Source: Psychrobacter sp. 5A.1 | Lineage (GTDB): Bacteria > Pseudomonadota > Gammaproteobacteria > Pseudomonadales > Moraxellaceae | Assembly (NCBI RefSeq): GCF_030407455.1 | Contig: NZ_JASDDJ010000030.1 | Coordinates: forward strand, 1-38,086 | Length of the DNA stretch: 38,086 nucleotides | Direction: 5' to 3' | Part shown: positions 6,783-15,694 of the stretch, in pieces | Position numbering within the stretch: the first letter of the stretch is position 1 | Layout: each line of letters starts with the position of its first letter | Program-made: the position numbers and the translations under genes | The notes under the pieces: model-generated | What the model was told of the DNA's origin: nothing | The model's database searches: none | Seen by the model: the letters and a program-made list of their open reading frames with translations, nothing else

Positions 6783-9643
6783 TGCAAAACAGATTCCAAT
6801 GCTTTTTTATTGATAGGCTTGGATAAAAATTCATCCATGCCTACTTGCATACAAGCCTCGCGATCTTCTTCCGTATTATTTGCCGTGAGCGCCACGATAG
6901 GGATGTCATCACCTTGGGCACGAATCGCCTGCGTGGCTTGTAGCCCATCCATAACTGGCATGCGGCAGTCCATCAAAATCAATGAAATCTCTGCACGCTG
7001 AGCCTGTAACTTATCTAACGCTTGTTGCCCATCTTCTGCGACGATACTGCGATAACCAAGCTTGCTTAGCATTTTGCAGGCGATTTTTTGGTTCGTAGAA
7101 CTGTCTTCTACGACTAGAATAAGTGGGGCTACAGTCTGGCTGCTATTTGGTTGACTGGTAGATTCGCTAATATTTTCTTTAACAGTTTGTGTTTGCACCA
7201 GTGTTTGTCTCACAGGCAGCGTCAAGCGTAGCAATTCAGAAAGTAAGAGCGCGCTGTCTAACGGCTTTGTCAAAAATCCATCACACTGATCGAGCAATAA
7301 AGAAGGTATGCGGCGCTCAGACTTCATACTAAATAGTATTTTAGGTAATGAGGTATCAGCGAGTAAGCTATTCAACGCTTGCCGTCTATCAATACTTTCC
7401 GCTCTTTGACTGTTGCTAGCCGATGCTAAATTTGTTGAATCAAAGGGCATCTGTATGGCTTGATGATTTTCATCGGGCTCAGTAGATTTGGCTTCATGGC
7501 TTACTACATCATGGCCTATTAACAGGGCACTGGTGTCGTAGTACTCATAATCTAGCAATAGTAAGGGCGCTAAAGTCTGCTTATCTTGCCTGAGTTGCTC
7601 TGTTAGTTGGCATATGGTGGTTGGATCTACAGAAGTAAAGACAGTCGTCGATATAGACAGATGCTCGCACAGTCGCTGCAAGTGTTCTGCAACGAGTGGT
7701 TGATGAACGACTGCGATAAGATAAATTTGACTCAATTGCTGATTGGGATGGTATATCGGCTGATAATTGGGATTTTTGCAAGGCAAGTAAAGGTTGAAGG
7801 TACTGCCTTCATTGACCGCGGTTTTTAGTTCAATAAAGCCGCCCAGTAAGCGTGCAAAGCTATCGACGTTTTTTAGTCCTAGCCCCGTCTCCATAGCATT
7901 TTGCTCTACTAGATTGATATCTTGGCCACGAGATTTATTCAAAGAAGCCAGTAGTGCCTGTTGCTTGGCAGAGGTTATACCGACGCCTGTATCTTGCACA
8001 CTAAAGCGTATCCAACGATCGCTTTCAACTGCTGCAAGGTTTTGATTGACAGAGAATAAAGTGTCTTTACTCACGGTTGCCACCTGCTCTTGATGAATAG
8101 CGTCCACAGTCAGTGCAATGTAGCCCGAATGGGTAAACTTGATGGCATTATGCAATAAATTGAGTAATATCTGTCTGAGGCGAATATCGTCAGTTGCAAT
8201 TGAGCGTGGACAGTCTGGAGCAAAGCTGAATATTAGCTCAAGTGATTTTTGCTGTGCTTCTTTTATGATCGAATCATTGGCTTCTTGCCCCAGTTTATAA
8301 ATATCGACCGGTTCATTACTGAGGCGAGTTTTCCTAACTTCGATATTGCCTATATGTAATGTGTCGTTGAGCACCGTCAACATACTTTGGCTGGTTTTAA
8401 TCAAAATATTCAACGTTTTCTTTTGGTCGATAGACAATGTATGAGGGTCGATTGGTTCTAGCGTATCAATCATCGCCTCTAATGGAATACGTAGCTGATG
8501 ACCGATAGCAAATTTAAGCTTGCTAAATTCATTGAATTTTTTTCTTAACTGCTCGTTTTGTCGCTGCAATTGCTCAGATTGGCGCATGATTTCATCGATG
8601 TTATTGAAAGTAACGGTAAAACCATGGACTTGCCCATGTTCACCGAACCATGGTGTCACATGCAATTGATAGGCTTGTTTATCTTCTAAACCATAAACGA
8701 TAAGTGTACGGGTAACACGTAAATTAGACACCGTTTGTAAGAGTGTTTGTGTGGCCTCATCCTTGCCTTTGACAAAGTCGGTCAGCTCATAACCCTGTTC
8801 TCTCTGAGCCACAGGTGTGAATATTTGCTCAAAACGCTGATTGTAAAAGCTAATTTGACCATGGCGTATGCTCATCAACATCGGTAGAGGTGATTGGTTA
8901 ACCAAGCGTTCTAAACGGTGTTTTAAGGTTTTTATACGACGATAGTCATTGTGTAATTGGTAGCTGACACGGCTCAAAGCATGACCTAAAAGCATAAACT
9001 CAGTGGTAGATGTTTTTTGCAAAAAGGGCGGCGGTGTATAAGCTTCTTTTGCGCCGTTACTCAAATTATCAGTATAAACCAGCAGTTGCGCCCAGTTGGT
9101 CTGACGACCAAGCATATAGAGTAACGCCATGAAAAAAAGTACGATGGCCACCATTATTGGTAGCCAGTAACGGTAGGATATCCAATCGATAACAAAAGGC
9201 TCGTGACGCAATACGATATAAACTTGATGACCGCTTTTGAGGTTAATGATTCCGGCCAGATCATGACTATTGACAGTGTAAGAGCTGTGGTCATTACTGT
9301 TAGTGGCAGTTGTGCCAAGTGTAGGAAAAGTAACGGTAGAAAAAGTAGACTCATTAGGACGAGTGTTCTGATGGATATAGGTTTGTCCAGAAGGGGTTAT
9401 TAATATCAGCTGATAGCTGATGTGATCAAAAGTAGGCTGTTCTAGAATTCTTTTTATGTCACTATCGATAGGATTTGCATGCTCAATAATACTGTGCTGC
9501 AACGAGTGAAAAGTATCTATACTGTGCTGCTCAGTATGATTTTTCATCCCATCAAACAGTGTGACATAGTACAGCAATAACATGATCACCAAGGTCACAG
9601 TATAAAAAATCAATAAGCGCTGTAAGGACTGAAACTGTTGCAT
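6764..9643 (-). CDS. Hybrid sensor histidine kinase/response regulator, GacS/BarA-like
   Basis: Membrane sensor kinase of 959 aa. A transmembrane helix at about residues 10-28 and another near 158-180 (YWLPIMVAIVLFFMALLYML) bracket a periplasmic sensor region of about 130 aa. A PAS-like segment (about 245-355) is followed by a coiled coil (QSEQLQRQNEQLRKKFNEF). The phosphoacceptor box reads GHQLRIPLEA rather than the usual SHELRTPLN. The ATPase domain has N- and G-box residues in LRQILLNLLHNAIKFT, VQDTGVGI and GLGLKNVDSFARLLGG. A degenerate receiver-like stretch (about 645-800) precedes a canonical C-terminal receiver with VVEDSSTNQKIACKML, the phosphoacceptor Asp in LMDCRMPVMDG, and the Lys in FLSKPINKKALE. 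No HPt domain is present, unlike full GacS/BarA. The partner regulator is not in the window. Confidence 0.9.
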   Translation of the reverse strand: MQQFQSLQRLLIFYTVTLVIMLLLYYVTLFDGMKNHTEQHSIDTFHSLQHSIIEHANPIDSDIKRILEQPTFDHISYQLILITPSGQTYIHQNTRPNESTFSTVTFPTLGTTATNSNDHSSYTVNSHDLAGIINLKSGHQVYIVLRHEPFVIDWISYRYWLPIMVAIVLFFMALLYMLGRQTNWAQLLVYTDNLSNGAKEAYTPPPFLQKTSTTEFMLLGHALSRVSYQLHNDYRRIKTLKHRLERLVNQSPLPMLMSIRHGQISFYNQRFEQIFTPVAQREQGYELTDFVKGKDEATQTLLQTVSNLRVTRTLIVYGLEDKQAYQLHVTPWFGEHGQVHGFTVTFNNIDEIMRQSEQLQRQNEQLRKKFNEFSKLKFAIGHQLRIPLEAMIDTLEPIDPHTLSIDQKKTLNILIKTSQSMLTVLNDTLHIGNIEVRKTRLSNEPVDIYKLGQEANDSIIKEAQQKSLELIFSFAPDCPRSIATDDIRLRQILLNLLHNAIKFTHSGYIALTVDAIHQEQVATVSKDTLFSVNQNLAAVESDRWIRFSVQDTGVGITSAKQQALLASLNKSRGQDINLVEQNAMETGLGLKNVDSFARLLGGFIELKTAVNEGSTFNLYLPCKNPNYQPIYHPNQQLSQIYLIAVVHQPLVAEHLQRLCEHLSISTTVFTSVDPTTICQLTEQLRQDKQTLAPLLLLDYEYYDTSALLIGHDVVSHEAKSTEPDENHQAIQMPFDSTNLASASNSQRAESIDRRQALNSLLADTSLPKILFSMKSERRIPSLLLDQCDGFLTKPLDSALLLSELLRLTLPVRQTLVQTQTVKENISESTSQPNSSQTVAPLILVVEDSSTNQKIACKMLSKLGYRSIVAEDGQQALDKLQAQRAEISLILMDCRMPVMDGLQATQAIRAQGDDIPIVALTANNTEEDREACMQVGMDEFLSKPINKKALESVLQSFIKP

Positions 9644-10011
9644 GAAAGCGTGGTCCTATCTCGACACAAAAAAATATAGTGAAATCATAATAAGTTTTCT
9701 ATACGCATTAGGGTGCGCCATCAATTGGCCCATTTATACATCTAAATGATGATATGGCCTCGCTGTATGGCTCAACGTTTTTGGTACGTACATATTGTAT
9801 CTTCTATTTATAGCAGAATAACCATGCACTGTTTACAGAGAGTGGCTATGAACACCGCATTGTTTTGTAAAAATAGTGTAGGTAGAACGCTTGATGCTCT
9901 TTATATTATAAAGGCAACCAACGTCATTGGTGATACTAAGACGAGGCAATGACAATCATGGCACTACGTCGTAAACTCACCTATAATGAACAGATAAACC
10001 TTATATAATGC
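9644..10011. other. Divergent intergenic region, sensor kinase / fmt
   Basis: This 368-base gap between divergently transcribed genes should hold both promoters. Two TATAAT-like hexamers occur close to fmt (near 9983 and 10003), but no well-spaced -35 was identified. A 7-bp inverted repeat (GTCATTG 9923-9929, CAATGAC 9947-9953) is the only structure noticed. I see no convincing gene here. Confidence 0.4.
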
Positions 10012-11088
10012 ATGATTATGACTACAACAGCTCCCACCTTTGATTCATCCCGTTCGCTTACCGACCATGATACCCCAACTACTAACCGGTTAAGGGTAGT
10101 ATTTGCGGGCACGCCTGAGTTTGCAGCGATTAGCCTTGAGTCACTAATCAGTCAGCAAGAAGCGCTTAATATAGAGATAGTCGCGGTATACACACAGCCT
10201 GATCGTAAAGCAGGCCGTGGCCAAAAGCTGGCGGCTTCTGCGGTGAAAGAGGTTGCACTCGCAAACGATATCCCTGTAGAGCAACCACTCACTTTTAAAA
10301 AATCTAGTACAGAAGGTCTGGATGCGAGACAAACTTTGCGTACCTATCAACCAGATGTGATGATTGTTGCCGCTTACGGATTGATTCTACCTATTGGTGT
10401 ATTAGAGACGCCTACTCATGGTTGCTTGAATATTCACGCTTCACTGTTGCCACGCTGGCGCGGTGCTGCACCTATCCATCGCGCACTTTTAGCCGGAGAC
10501 GATGAGACCGGCATTACCATTATGCAGATGGACAAAGGTCTTGATACGGGCGACATGCTTTATAAAGTTAGCGAAAGTATTGCCTCTGATGATACCGCTG
10601 CTAGCCTACATGATAAGATGGCTGCACTTGGTGCGACAGCGATTAGTACCGTATTAAAGGACTTGTCTACTTATCAAGCGCAAGCTATCGCTCAAGATGA
10701 CAGTCAAGCCAACTATGCTGAAAAGCTGGTCAAAACGGAAGGCGAAGTTGACTGGTTGCAGCCTGCTGCTGCTATTGAACGCCAAATCCGAGGGCTGACC
10801 CCATGGCCGGGTGCTTATACTTTTCTTGCAGGGCAGCGCGTTAAAGTGTTGGCTAGTTTGCCTGTGAATGCCTCTCAGCAAACCAATGAGCCTGCTGGCA
10901 CAGTGGTGAGTGTCGGACGTAAAGCGATTTTAGTCGCTTGTGGTAAGGATAATGATACCGAGTCGTCAGCTACTACTTTAGCCATTACTCATTTACAGTT
11001 TGCGGGCGGGAAGCCGATGACTGCTGAACAAATTTGCCACGGCAACCAATTAGATGACGGCGATCAATTTACGACAGAATCAAAATAA
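10012..11088 (+). CDS. fmt: Methionyl-tRNA formyltransferase
   Basis: Formylates initiator Met-tRNA using 10-formyltetrahydrofolate. The formyltransferase fold starts at LRVVFAGTPEFAAISLESL, then VVAVYTQPDRKAGRGQKL. The catalytic segment is GCLNIHASLLPRWRGAAPIHRAL (SLLPRWRGAAPI signature), followed by TGITIMQMDKGLDTGDML. The C-terminal tRNA-binding domain includes IRGLTPWPGAYTF. The length of 358 aa exceeds the usual ~315 because of an N-terminal extension of about 28 residues and a loop in the C-terminal domain. The start may be ATG 10012 or ATG 10018; neither has a clear ribosome binding site. def, often adjacent, is not next to it; rsmB follows, as in many genomes. Confidence 0.96.
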   Translation: MIMTTTAPTFDSSRSLTDHDTPTTNRLRVVFAGTPEFAAISLESLISQQEALNIEIVAVYTQPDRKAGRGQKLAASAVKEVALANDIPVEQPLTFKKSSTEGLDARQTLRTYQPDVMIVAAYGLILPIGVLETPTHGCLNIHASLLPRWRGAAPIHRALLAGDDETGITIMQMDKGLDTGDMLYKVSESIASDDTAASLHDKMAALGATAISTVLKDLSTYQAQAIAQDDSQANYAEKLVKTEGEVDWLQPAAAIERQIRGLTPWPGAYTFLAGQRVKVLASLPVNASQQTNEPAGTVVSVGRKAILVACGKDNDTESSATTLAITHLQFAGGKPMTAEQICHGNQLDDGDQFTTESK

Positions 11089-11163
11089 CTGAACCTAACT
11101 TAATGATAGTTAACCCTATCTGCACAAGACGCTATCGATCATACGTCAAGGAAATGAAATTTA

Positions 11164-12750
11164 ATGAGACAAAACAGTACTGCGCCTAGAAACAATAAGC
11201 TCAAACCATCAAGCAACCTTATTATGAATGGTAGCGTACGCGTGCGTGTGATTCGCACCTTATTGGCTATTCAAAACGGTCAGTCGCTCTCAAGCGTCCT
11301 TGATCCGTTACTAAACAGTCTGCATGATGGTGACAAAGGCTTTGCCCATGCATTATTGCTCACGACATTGCGCCAGTGGCATGCGCTGGCACGTTTGCTC
11401 GATACGCTCGCAGACAACCCTATTGATGAAGTTGAGGTTCGTACCACTATTCAAGTAGGCTTAGTACAGTTGCTCTATTTAGAAGTGGCTGACCATGCTG
11501 CGATTCATGAAACCGTTGAAGCAGCCAAAGAAATTGAGTTCGCTCATTCTACTGGTTTGGTGAATGCTATTTTGCGTAAAGTTGCCAAAAATCCAAGTAA
11601 ATTCCGTAAGAAGTGCGATAAAAAGCATAGTCTACCGAATTGGCTCGCTTATCAGCTTAAGCAAGATTGGAGCGAGGAGTATGATGATCTGACACAAGGC
11701 TTGCGCCAACCAGCCCCGATGTTTTTACGAGTGAATTCGGCGGTTACTTCGGTAGAGGATTATCAGCATGCATTGGATGGCGCAGAAATTGATGCAGATA
11801 TCGTTGAGCTAACGACTGGTTTTAAGGTAGCTAATTCATCAGAGTCTGCCGCTGCTACTACGCTATCAACCAAAGGTCTTAGACTACATCAAAGCACTGC
11901 CGTTAACGCTTTGCCTGATTTCGCTTTAGGAACGGCTAGCGTCCAAGACATGCATGCGCAACTTGCCGCACCAATCATTAATAAAGCATTGATGGCTAAG
12001 CTCATTGCTGAAAGTGCGAATACTGACAGCGACAGTGATGAAAGTAATAATGAGATACACATTCTAGATGCTTGTGCGGCACCTGGTGGTAAGCTTGCTC
12101 ACTGGTTAGAGCTCATAAGCGCTAATGACGAATCATCGTTGTTTCACGTGAAACAAGACGATGCTGAAACGTCACCTGCGATTACTGATATCAAGGTAAC
12201 GGCTATCGATAATGAAGCACCACGTATCGAGCGTATTCGTGAGAATTTACAGCGCCTAAATCTGAGTCAGCATGATTTGCAGCAAGCAGATAACAGCATT
12301 GCATTGAACATTGTCTGTGCGGATGCGACCAGATGGCAGCATGGCAAGAATAAAAAAGCGGCGACAAATGAACCCGTATTTGATGCGATATTATTGGATT
12401 CTCCTTGTACCGCGACGGGCGTGATCCGTCGTCATCCTGATATCAGTATCTTGCGTACCGAAGAAGACATCGAGCAAACGGCACTGCTACAAGCAGACAT
12501 CTTGCATAACTTATGGCCACAACTCAAAGCTGGTGGTTATCTGCTGTACGTGACATGTTCTATCTTAAAGCAAGAAAACGTCGAGCAAATGCAGGACTTT
12601 ATCACTCATCATAATGATGCGGTAGCGATTGAGTTTACCGACGATTGCAGTTGGGGTATCGAACAAGTGATTGGTCGTCAGTGCTTGCCGATTGATAGCG
12701 CGAGTGGCGATGGTTTCTATTATGCGTTGTTGCACAAAACGGCTGAATAA
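11164..12750 (+). CDS. rsmB: 16S rRNA (cytosine(967)-C(5))-methyltransferase
   Basis: SAM-dependent m5C methyltransferase acting on position 967 of 16S rRNA. It has an N-terminal NusB-like RNA-binding domain (about residues 24-165, with FAHALLLTTLRQW and GLVNAILRKV). The RsmB/Nop catalytic domain follows with DACAAPGGK (SAM motif I, about 302-310), DAILLDSPCTATGVIRRHPDI (PC motif) and YVTCSILKQENVEQM (catalytic TC Cys). At 528 aa it is about 90 residues longer than usual. Extra segments include a low-complexity patch (ESANTDSDSDESNNE) before motif I and about 22 residues between motif I and the next strand (KVTAID). That second insertion encodes LFHVKQ from a perfect parS sequence. ATG 11164 follows AAGGAAATG. 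It sits 75 bases after fmt, likely in one operon. Confidence 0.95.
   Translation: MRQNSTAPRNNKLKPSSNLIMNGSVRVRVIRTLLAIQNGQSLSSVLDPLLNSLHDGDKGFAHALLLTTLRQWHALARLLDTLADNPIDEVEVRTTIQVGLVQLLYLEVADHAAIHETVEAAKEIEFAHSTGLVNAILRKVAKNPSKFRKKCDKKHSLPNWLAYQLKQDWSEEYDDLTQGLRQPAPMFLRVNSAVTSVEDYQHALDGAEIDADIVELTTGFKVANSSESAAATTLSTKGLRLHQSTAVNALPDFALGTASVQDMHAQLAAPIINKALMAKLIAESANTDSDSDESNNEIHILDACAAPGGKLAHWLELISANDESSLFHVKQDDAETSPAITDIKVTAIDNEAPRIERIRENLQRLNLSQHDLQQADNSIALNIVCADATRWQHGKNKKAATNEPVFDAILLDSPCTATGVIRRHPDISILRTEEDIEQTALLQADILHNLWPQLKAGGYLLYVTCSILKQENVEQMQDFITHHNDAVAIEFTDDCSWGIEQVIGRQCLPIDSASGDGFYYALLHKTAE
12140..12155. promoter_or_regulatory. Perfect parS (ParB-binding) site inside rsmB
   Basis: TGTTTCACGTGAAACA matches the 16-bp bacterial chromosomal parS consensus at all positions and is fully palindromic. 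In the rsmB frame it encodes part of LFHVKQ (residues 326-331), within an insertion between catalytic motifs. parS sites generally cluster near oriC, consistent with the yidC-mnmE neighbourhood. parA and parB are not in this window. Confidence 0.85.
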
Positions 12751-12796
12751 ACTGTTTTTAACTATTGAATAACATTATTGTAGACAGGACAATCCA

Positions 12797-14218
12797 ATGA
12801 AATATATCAGTACTCGTGGTCAAACAGCACCGATGGATTTTAGTGATGTGCTTTTGATGGGTCTTGCCCCAGATGGTGGTTTGATGTTGCCTGAGCATTA
12901 TCCGAACATCGATAGTGCAACGCTTGATGAATGGCGTACGCTCAGCTATCCACAGCTTGCGATGGCGATTATGCAGCGTTTTGCGACAGATATCCCTGCG
13001 GCTGATTTGCAAGACCTCATTGAGCGTACTTACACCGCTGAGGTGTTTGGCTCTGACGAGATTGTTCCTGTCCGCAAACTTGAAGACAATTTATATATTC
13101 TAGGATTATCAAACGGTCCAACATTGGCATTTAAAGATGTTGCCATGCAGTTTTTGGGTAATGCCTTTGAGTATGTGCTTAAGAAAAAAGACGCGCGTAT
13201 TACGATCATTGGTGCGACCAGTGGTGACACAGGTAGTGCAGCGGAATATGCACTACGTGGTAAAGAAAATATCGAAGTGTTTATGCTGTCACCACATGGC
13301 AAGATGAGTGAGTTCCAGCGTGCGCAAATGTATAGTTTGACGGATGCTAATATTCACAATATCGCTATCGATGGTATGTTTGATGATTGTCAGGACATCG
13401 TTAAAGCACTACAGCAAGATGCTGAGTTTAAAGCCGCTTATAACCTAGGCACGGTAAACTCTATCAACTGGGGTCGTATCCTAGCGCAGATTGTTTATTA
13501 CTTTAAAGCTTACTTTGCGGTCACGACGAGCAACGATGAAAAAGTCAGCTTTAGCGTACCATCAGGTAATTTCGGTAATATTTGTGCTGGTCACATCGCT
13601 CGCGAAATGGGACTGCCAATTGACCGTTTGATTGTCGCAACCAATGAAAATGACGTGTTAAATGATTTCTTTAATCAAGGGGCTTATCAGCCGCGTCCGA
13701 CTGAAAAAACCTATATCACCTCAAGCCCATCGATGGATATCTCAAAAGCGTCTAACTTTGAGCGTTTTGTTTATCTGCTATTAGAAAAAGACAGCGCCAG
13801 AGTCCATGAGTTATTTGAAGGGGTGAAATCTGGTCAAGGTTTCGATCTATCTGAGTTGATGGAAGCGGTCAATACCCGTTATGGTTTTGCTGCTGGTAAA
13901 TCTACTCACAGCGACCGTTTGCAGACCATTAAAGCACTGTACGAGCAACACGGTGAACTGGTTGATCCACACACTGCTGACGGTATTAAGGTCGCTAAAG
14001 AGCTACAGCTGAATGGCGAAATCATCGTTTGTGCGGAAACAGCGCTACCTGTTAAGTTTGCGGATACCATCGTTGAGGCTATCGGTCAGTTAGATATTGC
14101 TCGCCCAGCTCATACCGAAGGATTGGAGAGTTTGCCGCAGCATGTGATCGTGTTAGACAATAATGCTGAACTGGTCGCTGAGCAAATTCGTCAGCATGTC
14201 ACGCCAAACCCTGCCTAA
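12797..14218 (+). CDS. thrC: Threonine synthase
   Basis: PLP enzyme converting O-phospho-L-homoserine to L-threonine, the last step of threonine synthesis. The N-terminus MKYISTRGQTAPMDFSDVLLMGLAPDGGLMLP is typical of the ~470-aa proteobacterial class. The PLP lysine lies in GPTLAFKDVAMQFLGN. The phosphate-binding loop region appears as TIIGATSGDTGSAAEYAL, and FSVPSGNFGNICAGHIA is a further family block. The 473-aa length is complete. ATG 12797 follows AGACAGGACAA, 46 bases after rsmB, so it may be co-transcribed. Confidence 0.96.
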   Translation: MKYISTRGQTAPMDFSDVLLMGLAPDGGLMLPEHYPNIDSATLDEWRTLSYPQLAMAIMQRFATDIPAADLQDLIERTYTAEVFGSDEIVPVRKLEDNLYILGLSNGPTLAFKDVAMQFLGNAFEYVLKKKDARITIIGATSGDTGSAAEYALRGKENIEVFMLSPHGKMSEFQRAQMYSLTDANIHNIAIDGMFDDCQDIVKALQQDAEFKAAYNLGTVNSINWGRILAQIVYYFKAYFAVTTSNDEKVSFSVPSGNFGNICAGHIAREMGLPIDRLIVATNENDVLNDFFNQGAYQPRPTEKTYITSSPSMDISKASNFERFVYLLLEKDSARVHELFEGVKSGQGFDLSELMEAVNTRYGFAAGKSTHSDRLQTIKALYEQHGELVDPHTADGIKVAKELQLNGEIIVCAETALPVKFADTIVEAIGQLDIARPAHTEGLESLPQHVIVLDNNAELVAEQIRQHVTPNPA

Positions 14219-14451
14219 ATGGCAGTAAGTTTTGAGCGTGTCTTTAAGAAAAAAAATTCGCATAAAGGTTACACCATTGTAATAAAGTGTTTATGATTGT
14301 GTTATGGTAGATATAATTGTAATATTAGAAACAGCGTCGGCGAGTCATTATTGTGCTAGACGCTTTTTTAGGAATTATCCTAGCCAATTATACTGAACAG
14401 CTGCCCTATGGCTGTCATAAGAATTATATTAATAAATTACTGATAAGATTG

Positions 14452-14475
14452 TATTTTTTACTGGGGTAAAAAATA
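14452..14475. promoter_or_regulatory. Perfect hairpin upstream of the LysM gene
   Basis: ATTTTTTAC and GTAAAAAAT form a perfect 9-bp inverted repeat around TGGG, extended by one more A-T pair. It lies about 67-90 bases before the LysM protein start. It could be a terminator for an upstream transcript or an operator. The rest of the 323-base gap after thrC holds a TATAAT hexamer at 14312-14317 and a weak hairpin (AGCGTC/GACGCT, 14333-14364) followed by T residues. Confidence 0.35.
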
Positions 14476-14541
14476 TTTGAAGTGATGAGTTGAGTACGAT
14501 TCGGTGTGACAGAAACAGCGGCACATATTGTGGATATAACG

Positions 14542-15639
14542 ATGAAGATGAGCTTAAAAAAGATAGCAAAAGCACTGTTAATCACGAGCTTTAGTAGTGC
14601 CATGCTGATGACCACGGCCCACGCAAACAATCCACCACCTACTATCAAAGCAGATGCGCCCAATCGCTACACTGTCAAAAAAGGTGATACGTTGTGGGAC
14701 ATCTCAGGTCGCTATCTAGATAGCCCGTGGCGCTGGAAAGACATTTGGGCAACCAATAAGCAAATTAAAAACCCCAATCTTATCTACCCCAATGACATCC
14801 TTATCCTATGCGTGATTCAAGGTAAAACATTGATCGGGGTCGATACAGGCGAGGGCTGTGCTGGTATTGAAAAGCAATTGACTGGAAAGGTAAGCACAAA
14901 CGCTGTAGCGATTACATCAACGGCCAATAGTGTCCCTCCTATTCCATTATCTGCTATTCAACATTGGTTAGATAAGACGATCATTGTCAATCCACAAGAT
15001 TTTAATACCACGCCTTATATTTTGGCATCCAAAACTCGCAACTTAATCACTGCGCGCGGTGATAAGGTTTATGCCAAAGGCGTACCACTTATCGTCGGTC
15101 AGCGTTATGGTATATACCGTGAGGGTGAGTTGTATGTTGATCCCAAAACACAGGATGTTATCGGTTTAGAAGTCACGCAAGTGGCGACAGGCTTGGTTAC
15201 TTCTACTGAGACCAATGGTGTCAACAGCTTGCAGCTTACCGACAGCTATGGCAAAGAAGTACGTGAAGGGGATCGAGTATTCGTTGAGTTGGACAAGGCT
15301 ATTGCCCCTGTCTTTTATCCGACACCTGCGACCGTTACTCGAGGTGGCATGATTGTCCGAGTCATGGACTCAATCAGCTCAGCGGCCAAGGGCAGTGTCG
15401 TTGCTATCAATTTGGGTAGTACACATGGCGCTAAACCTGGTGATGTATTGACGGTTTATCAAAAAGGACCTTTGATACGTGATACCAAAGACAACGATAC
15501 GCCTGTACGTTTGCCAAATGAGCAAACTGGTATGGTGATGGTTTTTAACACCTTCGACCAAATCAGCTATGCTTATGTATTAGACTCTGAGTTACCACTC
15601 AATGTCGGCGACCAGTTACTACCGCCTCCTTATTTATAA
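14542..15639 (+). CDS. Secreted LysM-domain peptidoglycan-binding protein
   Basis: Predicted exported protein with one LysM domain, which binds N-acetylglucosamine-containing glycans such as peptidoglycan. A signal peptide covers about residues 1-28 ([23 protein letters not shown], cleavage after AHA). The LysM follows at about 39-90: [17 protein letters not shown], then [23 protein letters not shown]. The ~270-residue remainder is not a recognised enzyme domain. In many proteobacteria a LysM protein of this kind sits directly upstream of dprA, as here (55-base gap). Start: ATG 14542 or ATG 14548 gives a normal signal peptide; a GTG at 14506 would add an unlikely charged leader. Confidence 0.85.
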   Translation: MKMSLKKIAKALLITSFSSAMLMTTAHANNPPPTIKADAPNRYTVKKGDTLWDISGRYLDSPWRWKDIWATNKQIKNPNLIYPNDILILCVIQGKTLIGVDTGEGCAGIEKQLTGKVSTNAVAITSTANSVPPIPLSAIQHWLDKTIIVNPQDFNTTPYILASKTRNLITARGDKVYAKGVPLIVGQRYGIYREGELYVDPKTQDVIGLEVTQVATGLVTSTETNGVNSLQLTDSYGKEVREGDRVFVELDKAIAPVFYPTPATVTRGGMIVRVMDSISSAAKGSVVAINLGSTHGAKPGDVLTVYQKGPLIRDTKDNDTPVRLPNEQTGMVMVFNTFDQISYAYVLDSELPLNVGDQLLPPPYL

Positions 15640-15694
15640 GGAAGTAAACGGATTATAGTCTGGATAGACGTTCACATCCGCCTACAAGAGATAA

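Noticed and set aside
9746..9952. Small open frame in the kinase-fmt gap
   Set aside because: No ribosome binding site, no recognisable motif and a composition like random sequence; the region is better read as divergent promoter DNA.
14333..14369. Terminator after thrC
   Set aside because: The stem AGCGTC/GACGCT is only 6 bp with a 20-base loop; the following T run is suggestive, but the hairpin would be weak, so it is mentioned only in passing.
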